From an uncultured Fretibacterium sp. (lineage in GTDB: Bacteria > Synergistota > Synergistia > Synergistales > Aminobacteriaceae), in NCBI GenBank assembly GCA_937911045.1, contig CALEPX010000006.1, positions 1 to 20,542 of the forward strand: DNA of 20,542 nt, written 5' to 3'. Of this stretch, positions 14,961 through 20,542 are shown piece by piece. The notes under the pieces are model-generated. The model saw only the letters and a list, made by a program, of their open reading frames with translations, was not told the DNA's origin and made no database searches. The first letter of the stretch is position 1. Each line of letters opens with the position of its first letter. The position numbers and the translations under genes are program-made.

Positions 14961-16247
14961 CTACAAAAACCATAATCCTCTCAAGCCGAATTTATCACGA
15001 TTGCCTTCCTGATAATAAAGCTCAGTCGAGATATGCTTGTCAATCCTGTAGCCCAAAGCTCCCTCACTATTGCTATTTTCCAAGTTCCATCGCCACCAGA
15101 AATACGGACGCTTCACTTTCAGCGGCATGTACGAAAATCTCAGGTAAAACTCGTCATCAGGAATCTGAAATTCCAATCCGGCTGTGAAATTCTCGAACAG
15201 TTCGACACGTATACCCGGACGCGCGATCACGTCAAAATCATTGAGTTCGACAACAAGCTCCGTGTAAAATTCCGGTCTGAACTTGTGACCCGCCATGTGA
15301 AAGCTCGTTCGATATGCAAAAAACACTCCGGCTTCAGGATAACGCTCTTCCATTCCGGCGTAGGCTGCAACCCAAACTTGGAACATGAATCTATCGCTGT
15401 CAATTTTCGCATCGAGATTCGCAACGGGTGCTGGCGTAAAATTCACGTTCACATTCGCTTTCATGTTTTCGACGGCGTGCTTGTCCTCCAGAAATTTTCG
15501 GGACATTTTCTCAATCTCGGCTTTGTGAGCTTCTGCCCATTTAACCGGAACTCCGATTAGAGGCGACAATTCCGGAATCAATTTCGCTTCGAGATCCGTT
15601 CTGAACATTGACGGCACAGTCCGAGAATACAACGACGGCTGAATCGCGAGTATCAACGGTGTAGACGGTCTAAACGCAAGATTTAATATAACGCTGCTTG
15701 AAACGCTCGACAGGAATATCTGCAAATTAAAATCCCAACCCGGGACATGCTTACTCACGAGTTTCTCACACTCAGCCCTGAACGCGTCATCTGCCCAGGT
15801 CAGCGCATCTCGCGGCAAAATTTCCAACAATTCCGCAATTTCCTCACGCAAGCCCGAAATATCTTTCTCGAACCATTCAGACGTAACGTCACGCAAATCC
15901 GGAATCATTATATTAATCTCAGGATTTGCAATTCCCGAACCTGCGCGAAAAAATTTCACATCACGCGAATCAATCTCGATCTCATAGCCCGTGAACAATC
16001 TTGACGCGACGAGCTTCAACGTTGCAGCCCTGTCTTCACGAGACATGTTCTCAGGAATTTCGCTCCAAATCGCCGAGACACTGCGCAAAACCGGAATCTC
16101 AAGCCAATCAGGCAAGCCGAAAATCCGCAAATCCGCAGCAAAACAAATCCGTGCCGAAAAGCCTGCACAACTAATCAGCACGGATAAAATCGCAATTATT
16201 ATTAAACTAGAACATATCGCCGAATCCGAAATACGTCTTGCTCTCAT
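14961..16247 (-). CDS. Unrecognised exported protein, possibly outer-membrane barrel
   Basis: A 428-aa protein that I cannot assign to a family. It has a signal peptide (MRARR, a hydrophobic run LIIIAILSVLI, cleavage near CFAA-D). Residues 40-280 look mixed and contain Trp/Glu-rich helical stretches. The C-terminal ~150 residues alternate polar and aromatic residues (for example FRPEFYTELVVELNDF and EFYLRFSYMPL) and end in LRGLWFL. That looks like beta strands finishing in an aromatic-rich last strand, as in outer-membrane barrels. The start is one of two adjacent ATGs (16250 or 16247), inside the last codons of bamA, with AGGG 5 nt before 16247. It sits between bamA and lpxD, where many diderms carry an OmpH/Skp gene. 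It is too long and unlike Skp. A role in outer-membrane or lipid A delivery is a guess from context. Confidence 0.6.
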   Translation of the reverse strand: MRARRISDSAICSSLIIIAILSVLISCAGFSARICFAADLRIFGLPDWLEIPVLRSVSAIWSEIPENMSREDRAATLKLVASRLFTGYEIEIDSRDVKFFRAGSGIANPEINIMIPDLRDVTSEWFEKDISGLREEIAELLEILPRDALTWADDAFRAECEKLVSKHVPGWDFNLQIFLSSVSSSVILNLAFRPSTPLILAIQPSLYSRTVPSMFRTDLEAKLIPELSPLIGVPVKWAEAHKAEIEKMSRKFLEDKHAVENMKANVNVNFTPAPVANLDAKIDSDRFMFQVWVAAYAGMEERYPEAGVFFAYRTSFHMAGHKFRPEFYTELVVELNDFDVIARPGIRVELFENFTAGLEFQIPDDEFYLRFSYMPLKVKRPYFWWRWNLENSNSEGALGYRIDKHISTELYYQEGNRDKFGLRGLWFL

Positions 16248-18087
16248 CATCGCCCTTGGCGTGGTCAACTCGTAAATTTCCGAACGGCGTTTTCACACGT
16301 ACTCCGACACCGTAATCATCGTGCAAATCCCCGAAATCGAAATGCTCATCCGCGTTGCCAATATCATAAAATCCCACGAGCGTGAACATCTCATTAATCG
16401 GAACTCTGACCTCGAAATTTCCCAAGATAACATTGCTGCCCTCGAATGATCTTGAACTATAGCCTCTCAGCGTGTTCATGCCGCCCATCGAGTATCGTGC
16501 GAAAACCGGCAACTCGTCCTTTGTTGACGAACCCAGTCTGATTCGCGCTGCAAAAATCATCGGGTTATCATCTGTCCAGCCTCCGTCAATATCAATTATG
16601 CCGTCAAAAATCTTGTTCAAGACAGCGTAATATCTCGCCTGAGTCCAGTACTTCAAGTAATCGTAATCTCCGCCCAATCCGCGAAACGCCTGTTCAAGTG
16701 TTATCTCCCAAACCAGCCCCTTCGGATATGAGACATACGGATCGCGTTTGTCATACGTAATTTGCAATTCGACCGTTTGATTCGTGCCGTCCCAGTCCGT
16801 CAAGTCATTTATGTAGCCGGGAATTGCTGCGTGAATGTCGTCGTATTTAGCTTCCTGTCGCCTGAACGTCAAGAACCAGCTCCAATCTTCGTTAGAGAAT
16901 TTCTTGCCGAAGCCCGCGAAAACATTCCATAATTCCTCGTCAAATTCGAACTGTCTTCTGCCGCGCCTGTAATAATATCTGTCGTTGTAACGCAGGAATC
17001 TCGCACCGACTCTCCAAGCGTAAGTTTTCGAATCCATGTATGGACTTGAAATCGTTGCCCAATACGAAGCCTCATCGCCCTCATCGAAGCCAATTTCAAA
17101 TCTATAGCCTTTGCCCCACAAATTCGAATCGCCGTACGTCAATCCGCCCGACATTCCGGATTCAGAACCGTACGCTAAATTCAAGCCGACTGAAGCCGTG
17201 CGTTTTTCCTTCACCGTTAAGATCACGTCAACAGTATCGTCAGAATCTTCCGGGACATCAAAGCCGACATTCACGTCCTCGAAATATCCCAGCCCCTGTA
17301 ATTTTCCCAACTGATGACGGAAATGCGTTACGTTGAAAATATCGCCCTTCTCAAGCTTAATCTCGCGGCGAATTACGTAAGTCTTAGTCTTGACATTTCC
17401 CTGAATGATCACGTCACCGACTTTTGGCTCAAGAATCGTAACGTATATATTTCCGCCGGCGATTTGCACGTCAGAAACTCGAACCATAACATAACCGTCT
17501 TTGTGATAGCGTTCCTGAATCCTGTCCAAGTCATTCTTGAAGAACACGCGATTAAAAACCGTTCCGACTTGCGAGAAGACTTCTTTCATGAGCTGCTCGT
17601 CCGAATATTTCGTGTTGCCCGAGAAAGATATGCTCTCGATTTTGGGATTTTCCTGCACTGAGAACATAACCGAAACTCCGCCGCCTTCCTGACGCACATC
17701 AACGTCAACGAACGAGAAGAAGCCCTGATTATAAATATTCTCGATATCTTTTTGCAGCAAATCGCGATTCAGAACACTTCCGGCTTTCGTGTCAACAACG
17801 TTCAGAATATATTCCGACGCGATCTGATCATTGCCCAAAACTCCGACAGACGTAACTTGCCTTTGTGATTCTTGATTTTCACTTTGAGAATCACTTTGCG
17901 AGTCAATCTGAGAATTTTCCTGAGTTGCCGGACTTGCTGCACTTGCTGCCCAAGGATTGCCGCTGTTTGTGCGAGAATTTCCCCAACCCGGATTGACGCT
18001 CATGTCATCATCTGCTGCGTAAATTGCGCTTCCTGATAACGCGAAAATCAACGCGACAGATATTGCGAATAAATTCCTGTATTTCAA
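16207..18087 (-). CDS. bamA: Outer membrane assembly protein BamA (three POTRA)
   Basis: Omp85-family insertase that folds barrel proteins into the outer membrane. It has 626 aa: a signal peptide cleaved near IYA-A (24), a Gln/Ser-rich spacer (about 55-77), three POTRA domains (about 78-150, 151-226, 227-302), then a 16-strand-type barrel. The loop-6 motif LRGY is at 540-543, and the chain ends in GFGDMF with the terminal Phe expected of a beta-signal. E. coli BamA has five POTRAs and ~810 aa. I found no BamB-E genes here. The start is TTG at 18087, with GGGGAG 9 nt upstream. TamA is the main alternative, but neighbours (lpx genes, fabZ) favour BamA. It overlaps the next gene by ~41 bp. Confidence 0.9.
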   Translation of the reverse strand: MKYRNLFAISVALIFALSGSAIYAADDDMSVNPGWGNSRTNSGNPWAASAASPATQENSQIDSQSDSQSENQESQRQVTSVGVLGNDQIASEYILNVVDTKAGSVLNRDLLQKDIENIYNQGFFSFVDVDVRQEGGGVSVMFSVQENPKIESISFSGNTKYSDEQLMKEVFSQVGTVFNRVFFKNDLDRIQERYHKDGYVMVRVSDVQIAGGNIYVTILEPKVGDVIIQGNVKTKTYVIRREIKLEKGDIFNVTHFRHQLGKLQGLGYFEDVNVGFDVPEDSDDTVDVILTVKEKRTASVGLNLAYGSESGMSGGLTYGDSNLWGKGYRFEIGFDEGDEASYWATISSPYMDSKTYAWRVGARFLRYNDRYYYRRGRRQFEFDEELWNVFAGFGKKFSNEDWSWFLTFRRQEAKYDDIHAAIPGYINDLTDWDGTNQTVELQITYDKRDPYVSYPKGLVWEITLEQAFRGLGGDYDYLKYWTQARYYAVLNKIFDGIIDIDGGWTDDNPMIFAARIRLGSSTKDELPVFARYSMGGMNTLRGYSSRSFEGSNVILGNFEVRVPINEMFTLVGFYDIGNADEHFDFGDLHDDYGVGVRVKTPFGNLRVDHAKGDDESKTYFGFGDMF

Positions 18088-18117
18088 TTTTATGAACTCC
18101 CCTTTCGAATTTGCAAA

Positions 18118-18753
18118 CTATTTATTAATTACGACATAACTTTCGTTACGCAACGCTCTTTCGCCAGTTTGAATCAACGAAAATACTTTATCATAACCAA
18201 GCTGATTCGTCTGCGAAGTTGTGGTCTTTTTCGCATCGGTTTTCACGTTCGATTCCGATTTTGCGTTATTAACCTGAGTTCTAGCGAGAACTTTCTTGCG
18301 TCTTGAACTAGCATTTGAACTCGGATTCGAATTTGATTTTGCAGGCGTAATTTTTCTGACTGGTTCATGTTCGTGTTTCACCTGAGAGACCTGAGAGATT
18401 TTCACGGGGGCAGGCTCTGCTGCGATCTGAGAATCATCTGCGGGAACAAGATTTGTCACAACATCGCGCGAAATCGGAACAACTGCGAGTAATATTATCA
18501 ACGCTGCCAGAGAGATCACACGCAAACATGACGCGAGAAAATACGCTGGATTAAATTCCGGATTCGTGTGTTTCACCGGCTGAACTCGCTGCCATACATC
18601 GCGGCGCAGAACTTCCAAATCCGCACGCGCACACTCAGCGTCCATCAAAGCATTTTCCATCGCACCGGACGAGTAAGAATTTCTCAAACGCTCAAGCCAA
18701 CGAATTATTCCTGCGATTCGCTTATCGACTTTCTGCTCAACATTCACGCTCAA
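18118..18753 (-). CDS. Single-span membrane protein, candidate anti-sigma factor
   Basis: An unrecognised 211-aa protein. Residues 1-68 form a charged, helical, presumably cytoplasmic region (VDKRIAGIIRWLERLR and ARADLEVLRRDVWQR). One transmembrane helix follows at about 71-94. The remaining ~115 residues are a low-complexity Ser/Asn/Lys-rich segment, probably periplasmic, ending in a short ordered-looking tail (DKVFSLIQTGERALR). It starts with TTG at 18753, under a near-perfect AGGAGG site 9 nt upstream. It lies 30 bp after the sigma-factor gene and 30 bp before bamA. The topology and position fit a membrane anti-sigma factor, but the zinc HxxxCxxC anti-sigma motif is missing, so the role is hypothetical. 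Confidence 0.6.
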   Translation of the reverse strand: MSVNVEQKVDKRIAGIIRWLERLRNSYSSGAMENALMDAECARADLEVLRRDVWQRVQPVKHTNPEFNPAYFLASCLRVISLAALIILLAVVPISRDVVTNLVPADDSQIAAEPAPVKISQVSQVKHEHEPVRKITPAKSNSNPSSNASSRRKKVLARTQVNNAKSESNVKTDAKKTTTSQTNQLGYDKVFSLIQTGERALRNESYVVINK

Positions 18754-18783
18754 ACTTCAACACCTCCTGCGATTCAATCAAAC

Positions 18784-19380
18784 TCACGCACCCGAAACAG
18801 GCGCAACGTTATCAAGATTATCGAGATTCAACCAGTGGCGGATTTTCGCAATAGCTGACCTTCTCAATCTGTACACGTGGCTCACGTCCAATTTCTGTTC
18901 AATCGCAACGTCTTGAGGCTTCTTGCCCTCGAAGAACAGCGCATTCACAACATCAGCTTCTCTGCCGCGTAATTTCGCGATACTTTCCGAGACATCGATC
19001 CAGTCTTCGTTATCATTTCTCGCGAACTCATCGGAATTTGACGAGTTATAATCGACTTGCAGCCATTCATCCGGAACCGGCACAGGAGCGCGTCGTTCTG
19101 AACGTTCGAGCATGTTTATAATCTGCCCGTGAATCTTGTGATACGCAAACGTCGAGAACTTGAAGCCTTTCCCGGGGTCGAATTTGTCAACGGATTGTAT
19201 CAGCGCGAGCATTCCTTCTTGAATCATATCCTGACGAAGCTCAATATTTGCTCCGACGTGAATTTTCCCTGCAATCCAGAACACCAGCGGACGATACGCA
19301 ACGATCAATTCTTCACGCGCATCGAAATCCCCGTTTGTACACAGCTCCCATAGATTTTTCTCGTAATCAGGATCTAACAT
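18784..19380 (-). CDS. Sigma-70 family RNA polymerase sigma factor
   Basis: Alternative sigma factor of 198 aa with regions 2 and 4. Region 2 (about 30-95) includes DMIQEGMLALIQSVDKFDP and FKFSTFAYHKIHGQI, the core-binding and -10-recognising part. Region 4 (about 135-185) has a helix-turn-helix for the -35 (LRGREADVVNALFFEGKKPQDVA, then LDVSHVYRLRR). Between them is a polar linker with Asn/Ser/Asp instead of a clear region 3, as in ECF-type factors, although region 2 looks more like the sporulation/flagellar types. ATG 19380 is preferred; a TTG at 19404 lacks a ribosome site. The GGGGGGAG before 19380 lies 14 nt away, which is long. It precedes the membrane protein and bamA, suggesting control of the envelope operon. 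Confidence 0.88.
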   Translation of the reverse strand: MLDPDYEKNLWELCTNGDFDAREELIVAYRPLVFWIAGKIHVGANIELRQDMIQEGMLALIQSVDKFDPGKGFKFSTFAYHKIHGQIINMLERSERRAPVPVPDEWLQVDYNSSNSDEFARNDNEDWIDVSESIAKLRGREADVVNALFFEGKKPQDVAIEQKLDVSHVYRLRRSAIAKIRHWLNLDNLDNVAPVSGA

Positions 19381-19388
19381 CTCAGAAT

Positions 19389-20114
19389 TTACATCTCCCC
19401 CCAAATCGGCAAATTCTCGCCAAAACTTCCGGCTCTCACGTGCAAATCGTCATTCGAGAACACCATGCACGCCCGACCGTTTCGCATTTCTATGCCAGTC
19501 ATCGCACAATTCGAAACGTCCATGTTCCAGACATTATGCGGATTCAATCCCAGAAACACACCGTACAGCGCACGCATAATTCCACCGTGAGAAACTACGA
19601 TTATATTCTTGTGATTCGCGTTCAGAATTATTCGCATCGCCTCGGACAATCGTTCGGAAAGCTGCTGCCAATCTTCGGCTTTATCCGGCGGATTAAAAAA
19701 CGGGTCTGCTCGCCATCGTGAGAAAGATTCGTGATTAGCTTCTTGAATCCCTTTAATCGACATTCCCTCCCAGATCCCGAAATTGATTTCTTCGAGTTGC
19801 GGTAGAATTACTGGTTCGAGATTTTTCGTGCCAGCAATTTCGCGTGCTGTGAACATAGCTCGTTCGAGAGGACTTGAATAAACGATTTCGAACTCCCAAT
19901 GTGATAATCGTTTTGCCAGAGATTTCGCTTGAGATTTTCCGGCTTCAGTCAGGGGCGTGTCGGTACGTCCTTGAAACTTCATTTCCTGATTCCATTCAGT
20001 TTGACCATGACGTGCCAAAATTATTCTGCATGGTTGCTCACGTTTTTGAGTAAGCGATTTTGCGGAAGTATCAGTTTCGTAATTATAAGTATTTTCAGGC
20101 GCATCATTAGTCAT
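19389..20114 (-). CDS. Histidine phosphatase family protein
   Basis: A phosphoglycerate-mutase-like phosphatase of 241 aa. The catalytic LARHGQTEWN (R35, H36) and the second His in VVSHGGIMRAL (H176) are present, as is the acid in EEINFG (about E109). The family includes alpha-ribazole phosphatase (CobC), cofactor-dependent mutases and broad phosphatases. The fold alone does not choose among them, and no cobalamin genes are nearby. A polar N-terminal extension of about 28 residues precedes the fold. GGGGG lies about 12 nt before the ATG. It is first in the minus-strand cluster, and its stop is 8 bp before the sigma-factor ATG, so they are probably co-transcribed. Confidence 0.88.
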   Translation of the reverse strand: MTNDAPENTYNYETDTSAKSLTQKREQPCRIILARHGQTEWNQEMKFQGRTDTPLTEAGKSQAKSLAKRLSHWEFEIVYSSPLERAMFTAREIAGTKNLEPVILPQLEEINFGIWEGMSIKGIQEANHESFSRWRADPFFNPPDKAEDWQQLSERLSEAMRIILNANHKNIIVVSHGGIMRALYGVFLGLNPHNVWNMDVSNCAMTGIEMRNGRACMVFSNDDLHVRAGSFGENLPIWGEM

Positions 20115-20163
20115 ATCTGTAAAATCCCCCTTGAAATTTGAATCAGTATTTATAATTATTTAA

Positions 20164-20182
20164 TTGCAATTATATCATGCAA
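20164..20182 (-). promoter_or_regulatory. Extended -10 promoter with inverted repeat
   Basis: On the minus strand TGATATAAT (20177-20169) is a perfect extended -10, with initiation about 50 nt before the phosphatase ATG. It is framed by an inverted repeat, TTGCA (20164-20168) and TGCAA (20178-20182), that could be an operator. This is the likely promoter of the phosphatase-sigma-bamA-lpx operon. No convincing -35 or separate plus-strand promoter for apbE was seen. Confidence 0.5.
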
Positions 20183-20205
20183 AATTTCATAAAACGGAGA
20201 CGAAT

Positions 20206-20542
20206 ATGAATAATAATGCGCAAAAGTTTTTCAGGCGAATTTCTCTGGCAATTACGATAATAATTCTCATCGCGATTCCGTTCTCAAATGCGAGTGCGAA
20301 ATTGCGTGCGATTTCCCAGGAGAGATTCTTGATGGACACGATTATGCAGCTCAAAATTAACGTTGACGATTCGATTCAGGATTTACAGGCTCAAAATATC
20401 CTGAACTCGGCGTTTGAATTTCTCGCTAAAATAGATTCTTTGCTGTCGATATATAATTCCGAGAGCGAAATTTCACGTGTGAACGCAAATTCCGGGAAAT
20501 CCGCTGTGAAAGTTGACGCGATTACGCTCGAATCAGTTTTGC
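20206..20542 (+). CDS. apbE: FAD:protein FMN transferase ApbE, 3' truncated by window
   Basis: First 112 codons of an ApbE-type flavin transferase, which attaches FMN to Thr in exported proteins such as RnfG/NqrC. An N-terminal hydrophobic export signal (about 13-27, cleavage near SNASA-K) carries it to the periplasm. No lipobox Cys is seen. The family's opening pattern is present: ERFLMDTIMQLKI (about 40-52), then IDSLLSIYNSESEISRVN (about 76-93). GGAG at 20196-20199 sits 6 nt before the ATG. It is transcribed away from the envelope operon across a 91-bp gap. The rest lies beyond the window, so the catalytic half cannot be judged. Confidence 0.85.
   Translation, partial: MNNNAQKFFRRISLAITIIILIAIPFSNASAKLRAISQERFLMDTIMQLKINVDDSIQDLQAQNILNSAFEFLAKIDSLLSIYNSESEISRVNANSGKSAVKVDAITLESVL

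Noticed and set aside
19248..19721. 157-aa plus-strand open frame over the phosphatase and sigma genes
   Set aside because: Both opposite-strand genes have intact family motifs; this frame is a shadow rich in His/Arg.

Overview
The window looks like a gut or rumen member of the Synergistota (Synergistaceae-like), but its first ~2 kb may have a different origin. Three things support this. The cell is diderm: it has an outer-membrane assembly gene (bamA) and lipid A genes (lpxD, lpxC, fabZ, lpxA). It has a full branched-chain amino acid ABC transporter, a transporter type abundant in amino-acid-fermenting Synergistota. Codon use is moderate in GC and rich in GCG and TCG. The lineage is inferred from gene content and order; no search was run.

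Positions 1-1933 hold a strongly AT-rich gene for a secreted GH13 alpha-amylase. Its reading frame is open to the window edge. The protein reads like a protist (ciliate-like) amylase, and its codon use is unlike everything after ~2.1 kb. It is followed by an AT-rich stretch (1934-2121) and then a bacterial promoter with tRNA-Ser(GCT) and tRNA-Arg(ACG). Either a eukaryotic gene has been acquired next to a tRNA, or the contig is a metagenomic chimera.

Positions 2504-8057 form the livJ-livH-livM-livG-livF transporter cluster. A hairpin lies in the livJ leader and a terminator-like hairpin lies between livJ and livH. The cluster ends with a two-gene toxin-antitoxin pair: a YafQ-like toxin and an unrecognised acidic antitoxin. 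A terminator closes the unit at 8027-8057. Next comes a PfkB-type sugar kinase and a class II aldolase (8103-10096), preceded by a 14-bp palindrome that overlaps an extended -10 element. A terminator hairpin separates this pair from the convergent genes.

Positions 10199-20114 are all on the minus strand. In transcription order they are a histidine phosphatase, a sigma-70 family factor, a single-span membrane protein, bamA, an unrecognised outer-membrane-like protein, lpxD, lpxC, fabZ, lpxA, and finally pgm with its own apparent promoter. Gaps are short or negative up to lpxA, so this looks like one envelope-biogenesis operon headed by its own sigma factor. Several starts are TTG or GTG. A divergent promoter region (20115-20205) separates it from the 5' part of apbE, which runs off the window.

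The most interesting candidates are the amylase and its junction, the sigma factor plus membrane protein (a possible sigma/anti-sigma pair) ahead of bamA and the lpx genes, the unknown protein encoded partly inside the end of bamA, and the YafQ-like toxin with an atypical partner.
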